From Ecdyonurus torrentis (Eukaryota; Arthropoda; Insecta; Ephemeroptera; Heptageniidae), in assembly GCA_949318235.1 (NCBI GenBank), contig OX439131.1, forward strand, positions 39,633,514-39,697,513: DNA of 64,000 nucleotides, written 5' to 3'. Below, piece by piece: positions 32,415 to 44,002 of this stretch; positions within the stretch are counted from its first letter, which is position 1; each line of letters starts with the position of its first letter. The notes under the pieces were generated by a model. That model did not search any database and was not told the DNA's origin. It saw only the letters and a program-made list of their open reading frames with translations. Position numbers and translations under genes: made by a program.

Positions 32415-32858
32415 AAAAATAAATATATTTTCTAGTTCTACCGCTTTTTTCCACTTTCATAGTTATTTTCATGCATTGCAAATAAAATTATAGAAATTTT
32501 TAATAATAATTTTTGTGCACTACGTTTAAAAATCGGTGTACAACTTTTTTCATCATAATTGATAAATAAATATAGTTGCAATGGTTTGAAAAAAAATATC
32601 TTAAAAAGCAAAGTAGAGTATATAAATCGTATTAAATTGATGTCCCATTATGCCCCATGGACTAAATTACCCCACCTTCTCTTTACGTATATATTATAGT
32701 TTCCTTTATCCACCTGGGTGCAAAAAGGAAAAGAGAAATCGCACTCGAGTCATATACGTATTTGCATTTAAATGTTCAATTCAAATCTTTCGCGCTACTT
32801 GAAATGCGCATTGTGATTGGCTCTAAAGTTAATTAGTGAATATCTTAATTAATATTCC
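32415..32858. other. AT-rich stretch leading into the phased array
   Basis: No gene is supported. TGTGATTGG (inverted CCAATCACA) lies at 32812-32820, next to TGCGCA, an arrangement also seen in the nested element at 4404-4420. Confidence 0.5.
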
Positions 32859-33408
32859 AGCACAAACGTCAATATTTACGGCACAAACCAGCACAAACGT
32901 AGCACAAACGATTCCCATCCAAAAAGTTTCAGTTTTGTGAGTAAGGGGGGGGGGTTGGCATCAAGTTGGCCCCCCTAATTAATTGCTAATTATCTCAGGA
33001 ACGAAGCTAGCACAAACGTCGAACTCTTCAGCACAAACCAGCACAAACGTAGCACAAACGATTGGCGTGAAAAAAAGTTCGAAATTCGTTAGAGGGGGGG
33101 TTGGCGTCAAGTTAGCCCCCCTCATTAAGTTTTAATTATCAATGTAATTAAAGTAGCACAAACGAAAATTTTTGCAGCACAAACCAGCACAAACGTAGCA
33201 CAAACGATTGAGGTGAAAAAAGTTTGCAATTTTAATGGAGGGGGGTTGGCGTCAAGTTAGCCCCCCAAATTAAGATTCTAATTAACTCCCGTTAATTAGT
33301 AGCACAAACGAAACTTTTTACGGCACAAACCAGCACAAAAGTAGCACAAACGACACACAAATTTTCAATTAAAAATTCGGGGGTGGGGGGGCTAACTTGA
33401 CGTTCATT
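32859..33408 (+). repeat. four-unit tandem array of phased GCACAAAC motifs with GC hairpins
   Basis: Units start at 32859, 33009, 33155 and 33301 (periods 150, 146, 146; the last is shortened). Each has four GCACAAA motifs at fixed offsets: the G positions are 32860/32881/32891/32902, 33010/33031/33041/33052, 33156/33177/33187/33198 and 33302/33323/33333/33344, i.e. spacings of 21, 10 and 11 in all four. The sequence between the first two motifs differs among units while its length does not. In units 1-3 a G-run, TTGGCRTCAAGTTRG and a C-run follow about 42 bp after the last motif (32945-32975, 33094-33121, 33240-33266). Unit 4 has the inverted core GGCTAACTTGACG (33390-33402). It adjoins half of a family A MITE, so it is probably carried by a transposable element. 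Confidence 0.85.
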
Positions 33409-33590
33409 AATTTTTGCCTGTTTTGGACGTCATAATCAGAATTACTCACGCAAATTGCATACTTTGCAGTTTTTTCACGCTCTCTTGTGGAGCCACTTTT
33501 ACATTCTGGTAAAAATTATCATCAGTTTAGTAGATCCCATGTTGTGTTTAATGATTAGAAAGATCGTGTTGTTTCATGTGTTCTATGCCT
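33409..33590 (+). mobile_element. right half of a TTAA MITE, family A
   Basis: Matches 14381-14561 from ATTAATTTTTG through GACGTCA, TTACTCACGCAAATTGCATA, CACGCTCTCTTGTGG, ACATTCTGGTAAAAATTATC and the terminus TGTGTTCTATGCCT, followed by TTAA (33591-33594). The left half is replaced by the GCACAAAC array. I did not find a matching left TTAA terminus, so it is either truncated or part of a larger composite whose left end is diverged. Confidence 0.8.
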
Positions 33591-35147
33591 TTAATATTCT
33601 TTAAATATTAATCAGAATATTTAACTTTAATTGTAACGTCAGAGAGGAGCTTATGATGGTATAAATAGTGAACAGTTTTGCATATTTGACACAGACGAGG
33701 AGGAACTAAGCTTGGGTGTCGATCACACTTCACTATATAAACCAACACAGGCTCTTGTCAGGTGATTATAACAATTATGTATTTTATTGTTTGATTAACT
33801 CTAATGAATAATAAACACCTTTTAAATGTTACCAAATCTACTTTGATTTTTAAAATATTCTATTTTAGTAACTTTAAGCTTTAAAATAATAATATATCAA
33901 GTCACGTTACAATATCACAATTTAGTTATTAAAATGTTCCAAATTTGAGTGTGTAAATACACCAATTTCATCAATTTTTATATTAGGATCAAAGTATTTG
34001 GACAAAGTATAATATTATTTATATATTAAAACAAAATCAAGAGGGTTTTAAATAATGTATCATTATTTAAATTTCTATAAGTATCCATGTTATATAATTT
34101 TGCTGTAATTTAATATGGGCTCAAATCGTATAATTTAGATTTTTGTGTTGGGACCAAAACTTTCATAGAATTCCGAGTGTTACAGTTATGAATTTTATTT
34201 TTAAATAAAATGATATGAAAAATCTACGTAAAAAACGTCCTTTACATAAAATCTAAGAAACAGTTTATGAAATTGCAGATTTTTTTTTTCTACTAGAAAA
34301 CAAAGAAAAAAGTTATTACAAAGCAAAAGCATTTGATATAATGCAATATCATAATAGTAAATAAAAGGTATTGCATTTCTGAAATTGTTAAATTTTAATA
34401 TTCAATATTTGTAATGCACTAGTAGACGTTTCTTTGTATTTACATGGTTATTACATATTATAGTTCCTTCTCTTCTATATATTCTATTATGTAATGCATG
34501 GAAAACAAACAAGTTGCACATATAATACAAATAATAATAATTATAGCCCTAGTGGCTGCTTATACAGTATATTGCATGTTAAAATAGATTCTATTCATAG
34601 GAAATAATAGCGCGATGTGGTATTAATGCATAATACTTTTTTCTTCTTTTTTTTTTTGTCTGCGTTTACTGTATTAATTAAAAAATTGATATAAAGCTTA
34701 TTAAATTTTGAATACCAATTGATATGCCATACATTAAATTGAAACTTAACTTCGTAATTTTTAGTGTTATATAAAATAAATTAAAAGTGTAAAAGATATG
34801 ATAATAAGCAAATCAATAATAAATTGGATATAAATTAAAACTAATGTCTATTATATATAAAAAAGTAAGTATGAAACCATAGAATAAATTTAATTATATA
34901 AAAATTTACGTATTTTAATATTAAAAAGGTGTGCAATTTTTTCTATACCACAGCTGATGTGGTTTTGAGATATTCTGACAACTTTTAATAAAATTTATAT
35001 AAATAAATTAATTTTACGTATAATTAATTTTACGAAGGACCCCTTATTTTAAATTGTAAACTTCTTGTTTGTTTTATTATGAGATAAAAAATAAATAAAA
35101 TATAGAAGAATTTGATGATAACTGATCCTTTAATCCAGTTTAGATCT

Positions 35148-35304
35148 CTCGCTCTCTCTCTCTCTCTCTCTCTCAAAAAATATAATTTAATAGTAATTAT
35201 CAAGTTAACCACGTTCTTCCACATTTTTAACTCCCTCGTCCTCTCTCTCTCTCTCTCTCTCTCTTCACTCACTTTCCTCTCAATTTTGGTAGGGGGGGGG
35301 GGGT
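35148..35304 (+). repeat. two (TC)n runs and a G13 run
   Basis: TC runs at about 35148-35174 and 35241-35264, and thirteen G at 35292-35304. Confidence 0.9.
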
Positions 35305-35368
35305 GAGTAGATGAAAAGTGTGAAGTAAAATCCATAATTTTATACCCTTACCTCGAGTAAAATTGCTA

Positions 35369-35492
<124 letters not shown>

Positions 35493-36863
35493 ACGTACTT
35501 TGTAGATATTACACATATACCTGTAGCCATGTCCTATTATATGTAGCCAAAAGCCCACTTTACATTTCACATATGAATTTTTTAGTATGCTATAGAGCTT
35601 TGGAATTAGAATTTAAGATTGTTCACAAGTTGCATAGCCATTACTATAAGCGAGAAAAAATATATTTTATAAAATTTAAAAATATATAATGTAAAAATTT
35701 CAAAACTAAAGCAGAACTAGTAATAGAAATAGAGTTTAAAATTATAGCATGTATTTTATTTATTTTCTATTAACAAAATATTATTTTTATCTGGATAAGA
35801 TTTTAATAACGACCAGCAATTTTACTGTGTAACAATGCATCAAATAAATTAAAGAGTATACAGCTTTTCTCAATTTTAAAAATTTTCTGTTATATTATAT
35901 GTATGTACATTATAAACACAATATCTTTTATGCATACAAAAAAAATCATTATCCCTTTTTTTTTTTTTTTTTTGATCCAAATAAAAGATATTGTTTCCTA
36001 TATTTAACATTAAAGTTCTGAAGTCATAAAAATGACATCTTTGCTTCAACAGTTCAAACATTTAAAATTTCACCAGATTTTCTTTTCGTATCTTTTGTGT
36101 TTCGCTTTGATAGTGACTGAGTTTTCGTTTACTTCAAGTTTTTTTTTTTTAATATTTATCTAGTTTTCAAAGACATTTTATCTCAGCTGCAATAAACCGC
36201 ATGCTTATGTAAGCTGGAAGATTCATAATAGCAGTATGTTCTTCAAAGGGAATTGATTTTTTTTTTTTTTTTTTTTTTTTACAATTATGTCTTTAATTCG
36301 TATTAACATTTTGCATATTTATATACTCTATAAAGATAGAAACTGGTGCAATATGTTAAAATTTTTCTAAAACAGCAAGAGACGATGCTGCGTTATTGTT
36401 AATACATATAGATATCTATCATTATTATTTTTATTTTGTAGAAAAAATTTTCTACATGTATTACAAAAGTAACGATACGAATGGAAACTTAAAATAAATA
36501 TTGGCTGTTGATACTAAACGCATTTAGAGCCATGTGATATTATTCGCCATTCGCATATTATTATAATTACGTTATATACACTTGTAATTACTACTCCTTA
36601 CATTTCTTCTACCACGTCTTCTGACTTTTTTATACTATATATTTTTATTTTTACAACATCACGTATGACGCTATTCTCAAATTGAGAATACAAAATAGTA
36701 TGTTAGACTAGTATTCACGAAACATTTTATGCGCATTGTTGCTAAACATTCATGCTCATATATCAAATTCTAATGTCAAAATTCATAGAAATTAAATGCA
36801 TAGAAATGCATAGAAAGTCAATAAAATTATACCAAATTCGATACTAGAGAGCTTTTTAAAATG

Positions 36864-36927
36864 TTTACTCTCTACTAGTGAATGTTTACTCAATACCAGT
36901 GAATGATTACTGTCTACTAGTGAAATG
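36864..36927 (+). repeat. three-copy 21-bp minisatellite
   Basis: Three tandem units starting 36864, 36885 and 36906, each of the type WTTACTNNNTACYAGTGAATG. The array ends three bases before the TA that borders the next foldback. Confidence 0.85.
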
Positions 36928-36931
36928 GGTA

Positions 36932-37195
36932 CACTTTAAAATAAATGATGCATTACTTATTTAGTTACGAATACTAACTTATTTAAGATAATCACTTTTA
37001 ATTTATTATGAGTAGCTAAAATAATGCATTTTAGCAAGTTAAAAATAGCTTAAATAAACTTAAAACAACTTCAAACAACTTAAATTAAATATTTTTGATA
37101 GCTTGCATTATTTTAGTTACTCATAATAACTTAAAAGTGATTATCTTAAATAAGTTAGTATTTGTAACTAAAGTAATGCACCATTTTTTAGAGTG
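36932..37195. mobile_element. 264-bp foldback MITE with TA flanks
   Basis: Inverted ends CACTTTAAAATAAATGATGC and CACTCTAAAAAATGGTGC are followed by long matching arms (CATTACTT, TTAGTTACRAATACTAAC, TTATTTAAGATAATCACTTT, TTATTATGAGTARCTAAAAT, AATGCA) of about 105 bp each. TA borders both sides (36930-36931 and 37196-37197). The centre repeats ACAACTT- and CTTAAA-type motifs. No coding capacity. Confidence 0.85.
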
Positions 37196-37364
37196 TATAG
37201 AAAGTATACTCTAATGTTTATACGTAAAATACTTGTATCTTTTGTACTCATCATACTTGTATCGATACTAGCCTCTACAAGATTGAATATTTAGTTAAAA
37301 TACACTAATTCTCTGACGAACATTCAATAATGCATTTCCTAGGTAATAATTATAATTTAAGTAA
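37196..37364. other. AT-rich stretch, nothing recognised
   Basis: No supportable feature. Confidence 0.6.
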
Positions 37365-37480
37365 CTTTATTAAGGCGTTGTAAGGGCTTGACAGCCCTGT
37401 TCTACAAAACCTTGACCACAACATTACAAGTAAACTTTACATAAGCAAAACAAGAGATACAGCAATGAAACAACACATAC
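37365..37480 (-). mobile_element. possible LINE 3' end fragment
   Basis: On the minus strand the sequence runs AAGGTTTTGTAGAACAGGGC, TGTCAAGCCCTTACAACGCC, TTAATAAAGTTACTT and then AT-rich DNA. The GGGCTGTCAAGCCC hairpin followed by an AATAAA-type end resembles the 3' ends of CR1/L2-like retrotransposons. There is no coding part to confirm it. Confidence 0.35.
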
Positions 37481-38945
37481 ATTGTTAAAAAAATTGACCT
37501 AATACATTGCTAGAATTTTCAATTTAATTATACAATTTTTTTCCATAGGTACTCTATAAACATTTTGTACTTTGAGAGTAAACATTTGTTTTCTTAGTGT
37601 AGTTGGAGTTGAATTTCCAGTTAGATGTTTTGAAGTGACATAACGTAATTACGTCAGTATCATGATATGTGTTTATGTGTGTACACAGTACACAGTACTC
37701 TGACTGTACATATAAGGTACACGAATAGAGTTTTGACTTAAAAAAAACACAAAGACAACTCAGGGGAGAAACATTTTTAGCTATAGAATTTCTTTCTTTA
37801 GTGTAGGTAACTGGGTCACGTAGAGTTCTTTTACCTCAGGGAAAACAATCAACAAGAAAACAAGGAAGAAAGGTAAAAAAAAAAATTGCTTCAAAATCTT
37901 AATATTCAAGAAATAATAATAAGAAAAACAAACTTGTATGAAAATATTTATATTCAGAGCTTTCTCTAGATTCAGTTTAATCTCATGTAGTAATAAAAAA
38001 TATATAATAGAACACAGTTTAATGAAACTGGGAATTGCTAAAGTTTGAAATCCATTTGTTGAGTAAAAAAATAAATATATAAGTATTACATGAAAGTAAA
38101 AGTAAACATATATGAAAAATAAATAAATGTTAAATTAAAAGGTTAAGAACATTTATTTTATTCTGAATTATTAATTAATTCCTTAAAGTGCTAGTACTTT
38201 GATATAAATAATATTAAATAATTTCTAAGGCTTTTAATCTTTATTTCTTAAGAATAAATAAACAAAGTTATAATAAACACTTTGATGTAGTGTACTTGGT
38301 GTATAAATACGATTTAAAAATGAAGAGTATTTTTGTGTAATTAATTTTAAAAATTCTCATAGACCAATTAAAAGTATTCTTATAAAATGCATTTTACATG
38401 ATTTAGATGTACTGTAATATTTTTGTGCTATACTGTTATTTTGCTTAGAAAAAACCAAAGGACATTTTCGATTTTTCCTCATATCAACGCTGTTAATATC
38501 CTTAGGCATAATTTTACCATATAAAGCTGCAGTGAAAAAAAAAAAAAAAAAAACTTGTAGTGGAAAGGAAATACTGTAGTTAAATGGAAAACATGCATTT
38601 TGATGTAGACAGCACTTAGTAATTTTGAATGATGTAGGAACTCATTACTATATACTTCACCTTCATATATACCCGAGGGTATTTTAAGTGTGTTCACAAA
38701 CTATATTCTGTGTATTACGATGTTGTTTTCGTGTACAGAAAATCCACTTGTCATGACAAGCAAATCGTAAAAAGATAAAAGCTTATAAATGTAATTCAAA
38801 CTGGCAGATGACAAATAAAGCTTTAATAGTCACTGTTTTAAATAATAATTTTAATAAAATAATAATAATAATAATAAATGCCAAAGAGAGTGTCGAATTA
38901 AATCTATTCCTCTTGAAATTAGCAAATATATTTGTACTGTTCGAT

Positions 38946-39019
<74 letters not shown>

Positions 39020-40375
39020 CCGAGGAAATGTTTTAATTCATAGAGAGGAATATTTGAATATTTCTGAAACTGCCACAACTATAACTATAATTATTAAATT
39101 TTTATAACTGATTTTATTTTTATTTTTTAAACACACAACACACATACGTATATTACACATTTATTGATTATAACTTTCATGTTAAAAACGTGGAGCTTGA
39201 ATTATCAAACACAGAGTACATTTAAAATACATCATAGAGTTTCTCTATTGTATAATTTATCAAATAACCAATACTGTACTCGAAGAAGAAAGAAAAAGTG
39301 GAAATCCCAGTAGTTTTTATTATTATGTACTGTACAGTACAACAAATATATCATTATTTTTTATTTTCTTAATTTAAAATAGAGATAAATGTACTCTAGT
39401 ATTTTGTATATACTACCCTAGGTAGTCAGAAAGAGGTATAATTTAGTATTAAATGACATGTCCACTTAATGTCTGAGGTCACATCACATACATGAAATTA
39501 ATTTAATAGTCTCATTACATAGTAGCTCTTTTGCCTACCTACCTGAGTTTTACACCTTTTGGTTACACCCCCCCTGACAGCAATCATTAGTCACAAGGAA
39601 AATCTACTATAGTCAACTGAAAATAATTTATTTCAATAATAATAATGTGATTTGCATATCAAAATAATAAAATATTTAAGCGTTGACAGTTTCTTTTTTC
39701 TATTCAAATTTTAAAATATTATAATTTATTTTATTATAGTATAGATTTTTTTTAAAATAATAATTTTAGTATATAATAAAATTATGTTTTACGTGACTAT
39801 AAAGATTATAATATTACGTAAAATGAAGAATTTTGTTCAATATTATAGATTATTACTATCACGTTACTTATCGTAACATTTTTTGTAGATTTTATTATTG
39901 AAATAATATTAAATATTAATATTATGACTAAAATTTTCATTTATTTAATTTAAGATATTTACATTTCAGTTCATTAATACAAATTGTTATTATAATCTTC
40001 TTTACGAATAGTATTAAATAAAATATATCTCATCTTAAAAGAATAAGATTTGTAAGTTAAAAAGAAGAAGAAAGAAAAAAAATCAAGTATTATTTTTATT
40101 GTTATGTAACTAGATACCACTGTTACAATTTTATATCAGTAAAATTACACAATTGTCCATAGAATGATAAAAAAAATTGGTTAGGACAGTATTTCTGAAT
40201 GGCCATAAAAAAACTAATGGTGTACAGTATGCAAAATTAAATTTGCACAACTCTTATTCAGTAAAATTGGGGTTAAAATGTATTTTCCCCATAAGGTTAT
40301 TAGTTACTATCTAAAAATCTCTCATACTTTTACTTTTTTTTTTTTTTTTTTTGTCTACAGAATTTTGAAAATCAC
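37481..40375. other. AT-rich stretch, no gene recognised
   Basis: The TC array is listed separately. An A19 tract lies at 38534-38552 and a T21 tract at about 40332-40352. Frames of 72-99 codons here run through these tracts or lack recognisable motifs. Confidence 0.6.
38950..39016 (+). repeat. (TC)n microsatellite
   Basis: About 31 TC units, then CACTCTCCCC. Confidence 0.97.
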
Positions 40376-40379
40376 TTAA

Positions 40380-40771
40380 GGCGGTGGGGGACCGACTCGG
40401 ACCGGAAATCGCTAAAAGAAGAACTATATTTTCACAATACTTTTTTGTACATGCTTTAATTCCATTAAAACAAACACTATAATTTTCAAATAAAATCAAG
40501 TAAATTTAAAATATATTTTTTATGCCAAAAAAAATTTATTGATATTTTTAATTGAAAAAAAGTTTCTAATTTGACTAAACTTTCCAGCTCAAATTTAAAT
40601 TTCCACATTTACATGTTATCTTTAAAGTGTAATAACTTAAATATTTGATCGTGTTTTCACATATTTGACATAACTAAATTTTAAGTAACATTTCTTCTTT
40701 AACTTTGTGTTATTATTATTATTATTCGCAACCGTCCTAGTTTGCGAGATATCAGTGGGTCACCTACCCCC
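40380..40771. mobile_element. 392-bp TTAA-flanked MITE, piggyBac-like
   Basis: TTAA lies at 40376-40379 and 40772-40775. The left end is GGCGGTGGGGGACC and the inverted right end GGGGGTAGGTGACC (11 of 14 positions match). The GC-rich termini differ from families A-C and the AT-rich interior is unrelated to them. TTAA targets and short G-rich ends fit piggyBac; Kolobok remains possible. The minus-strand frame at 40311-40499 crosses the left boundary and a poly-T tract and is not a gene. Confidence 0.72.
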
Positions 40772-40775
40772 TTAA

Positions 40776-41255
40776 GGAAATTTTCTGTAAAGTCTTTATA
40801 GAATAAACCAAATTCTTTCACATAAACCGTTGAAAATCTCACACAAATAGCATGCAGTTAAATGGCAATCATGGCCTCTCAATAATTAACAAAAAATGTT
40901 AATAATTCTTATGGAGTGAGACTACTTGGTATTTTCTAGGGATTTTAATTTTCTGTCGTATTATCAGCTGCAACAAATAATAAAATTTATAAACAAAAAT
41001 ATATAAAGTAAAATAATATTAACATTTTATTTTCAAAATTCAATTTCAAATTATTTATTTGGATCTTTGATTGTTTACATACAGCAACAAGTTAGAGTAA
41101 TCAACACCTTCTTGTCAAATATAATATAATTAAGTTACGTTACTAAAGACATTACATACCAAATTATATACAACATGTAAATAATATAGCATAATGCCAT
41201 AACGTTACAACTATATAGCCCTGGAGTTTGGTTTTGAAGCAAATACTGTTCAGAG
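40776..41255. other. AT-rich stretch, nothing recognised
   Basis: No supportable feature. Confidence 0.6.
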
Positions 41256-41259
41256 ATAA

Positions 41260-41531
41260 AGGTATAGACCACGTTGAAAAAAAAACTTGTCTAGTATCAT
41301 AACATACCTGAAAATCAACGTTGATTTAGCCTGAGTCTTTAATTTATTTTTCATTTACGAAATGGTGGATACGGAATATTACATCACAGCTCGCTGGTCA
41401 ACGCGCGCATAAAACAGGCGAGCTGTGACATATTCCGCATATTCGTGAAAGGAAATAAATTAGAAATCAATGAATCAACGTAGACTTCATAAAGTAGCAG
41501 GCAAGTTTTTTTGTTCAACGTGTTCTATGGC
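41260..41531. mobile_element. TTAA-type foldback MITE, family B copy 3
   Basis: A 272-bp copy with ends AGGTATAGACCACG and, inverted, GCCATAGAACACG. The target sites are ATAA (41256-41259, one base off) and TTAA (41532-41535). Internal blocks shared with the other B copies are CTAGTATCATAACATACCTG, ATCAACGTTGATTTAGCC, TTTACGAAATGG and ATCACAGCTCGC. It is shorter than the other copies through deletions near AATGAATCAACG. Confidence 0.83.
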
Positions 41532-41535
41532 TTAA

Positions 41536-41760
41536 GTAAATCATTATTAATTACCTTAAAATCAGCACGAAAGCAATATTCCTTCTTATCCTCTTCAGTT
41601 CCAGTATAAAATACATTAAACATCAGAACATTAAAAAAAAAAAATCGAACAAATTGAGATAAAAATTTTGAAATTGGACCAGAAAACGCTCTTTTAAAAC
41701 TATTTTTAACGCGTTTTTTTAAAGCTATTGTGAGCATTTTACAGTGGGTAGGGGGTTCGC

Positions 41761-41798
<38 letters not shown>

Positions 41799-43156
41799 TT
41801 TGGACAGAGAAGACATATTTTTTTCATTCCAAGAGCTGCACAAACACGTGGTTAAAATATACGACAATGATTTTTTTTATAAAGTCAGGGACTGAAGAGG
41901 TCATAGTAAAAAAAATGACAAACTGTAATAATATCTAGTCACTATCAAGATGTAGAAGGTGGTATAATTTGCCCGTTTACTCTCATCAGAAATCGGTTTC
42001 CTTTGTAAAATTTCGAATTTTGACATACGTCATACAAGGTGACTGTAAACAGACCCACGTGGTCTCTCAGGTACAATACATTATGTACCTGGAAGAGGAG
42101 GAAGGATACAAAATTTCCACTATTTCAGCGCTAAATTTCCCCTCTTATTTTGATTCACCTTGTGTGACGTTTCCTACCTGGTACTACCTAGGCAAACTAC
42201 ACCACCTTCTAAGCTGTATCCGTGGTGCTAAACTAATCAGAGAGCGTGTTATAAACCTACTAGCCAATCACAGTTGACTTTACATTGTTAATTACTCTGT
42301 ATCCGCAATACGAACTAGTATTGGGACAAATGTATATTATATACTGTACATCTTGGTCACTATTACAGTAATATTAGAACATTAAGAAAATATCAATTTA
42401 CAGTGTATACACTGAATTGAATTTAATAGATTTCTTATATAAAGTTCTAAATATATAACTATATTATAAGGTTAATAGCCACTTCAATTTACATTGTAAT
42501 ATAACCAATATTCTCCTTTCAATATTATCTTTAGTGACATTTAATACTAGAAACAATACTCGTAATCACAAATCTACATATATTATACTCTATTACAAAG
42601 GTTATAATAATACATTAAACCTTTAGAAAATTAGTATTTAATAATAAGTACATTAAATGCATACTACTATGAAGTATAGTATAATCTTAAAGTACAGATC
42701 TTATTTACTTCAAATAAAAAGATCATATCGTAATATTAATTACTATAGTGACGTATAGAATATAATACACATTATTATTTTAAATAAAAACAAGTTTTAT
42801 AGAAGTGTAAAAGTAATTATAATTATATAGGAAATATAATTTAAAGTATGAAAACTACTTGACAAAATGCAGTGTCAGCATCAAATTTAAATGTAATAAC
42901 CTAGCTATATAATATAGTAATATTATACTATACAATATTCATATTATTATATACATAACATTTGAAAATAAAATAGAGAAAAGCATAAAGAAAATTAGGT
43001 TAAAGTTGTTTGTATATTATAAAAGTAGCTATATATACAAAAATATAATTAAATATACAGTATAAACTTTATGATAAAGAATTGTTTTATTATTGAATAT
43101 TTTGTTTTTATTATTTTAAACAATAGTATACTTTTATTGGGTAATTGTAAATTTAA
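41536..43156. other. AT-rich stretch with a GC-richer, inverted-repeat block
   Basis: An A30 tract lies at 41767-41796. At 42028-42042 and 42155-42169 there is an imperfect inverted repeat (CGTCATACAAGGTGA against CGTCACACAAGGTGA), enclosing a CAGGTAC...GTACCTG dyad at 42068-42091. CCAATCACAG follows at 42264-42273. This looks like the core of an unidentified foldback rather than an exon, although an open frame of 102 codons (41969-42277) crosses it. Confidence 0.5.
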
Positions 43157-43160
43157 TTAA

Positions 43161-43466
43161 AACCCTTATGTACTGTACTTATTTTTTTATCATTAAGAAT
43201 ACTAGATTGATAATTACCATACCTTATTATCCATGAATTAGACACCAACATCGAATCACAGTCACCCGTCAAGTCACGTGATAAAGTCAGCCAATCACAG
43301 TCACTGGTACATTGTGACATCAGATAAGTTTTATTTCAACTGTCAAAATGAAAATAAATAAAAATAAATACAAAATCAACATGTTGGTGTCTAATTCATG
43401 GATAATAAGGTATGGTAATTATCAATCTAGTATTCTAAATGATAAAAAAATAAGTGCATTGGGGCT
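43161..43466. mobile_element. TTAA-flanked foldback MITE, family C
   Basis: A 306-bp near-palindrome with TTAA at 43157-43160 and 43467-43470. Arms share TTTTTTTATCATT-AGAATA, CTAGATTGATAATTACCATA, CCTTATTATCCATGAATTAG and ACACCAACAT. The centre holds CACGTGAT, AGCCAATCACAG and TGGTACATTGTGACATCAG. Its arm also forms the left part of the chimera at 5894-6492. It has no coding capacity. Terminal AGCCCC/AACCC differs from families A and B. Confidence 0.88.
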
Positions 43467-43470
43467 TTAA

Positions 43471-43473
43471 GTG

Positions 43474-43506
<33 letters not shown>

Positions 43507-43998
43507 GAGGATGTTGTTTTGAGAAACAAGTTATACAAATTTTTTTAATCAATGTAAACAAAATAATTATTCAAATTATTCAAGGACTCTCTGGACACAA
43601 AAACAAAACTTTTCTTTGCAAATAAATCATGAAATGAGACGATCTATATTATCTCTATATACCTCTCTATATCCCCTCCACACCCTCAATTGGGGATAAT
43701 ATTTGTTATAAGTCATTTAATTATTGTATTCTAATGCCGATAAGTATTAAAATTTTTGAATCTAAGTTTGAGGGTCTCAAGACGGGTTAAGTGACATATT
43801 AAAATAGTTATAATAACCTACCGGTTCATTTTAAAGAATATAAACCAATAGATTTTAAAGAAATTTATTTTAATTACTTAATTGAACAAAATACTATTTA
43901 TATATTATGATTATGATTACAATGAATATGATTTTTTTCTGTATTCCAAGTGTGTCATATAGTTTAATCTATACTCTGTGGTAGTACTATTTTATTGT
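43471..43998. other. AT-rich stretch with T29 tract
   Basis: A long T tract (43478-43506) follows the family C element. No gene is supported. Confidence 0.6.
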
Positions 43999-44002
43999 CT
44001 AT

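Noticed and set aside
32859..33408. CRISPR-like array
   Set aside because: The repeats are not identical units separated by unique spacers of constant length, and the context is plainly eukaryotic.
33655..33745. core promoter (TATAAATAG and TATATAAAC)
   Set aside because: TATA-like strings are expected by chance in such AT-rich DNA, and no reading frame or other promoter element follows.
41969..42277. 102-codon plus-strand open frame with balanced composition
   Set aside because: It starts on a non-ATG codon, has no recognised domain, and spans inverted repeats and a CCAAT motif like those in the MITE centres.
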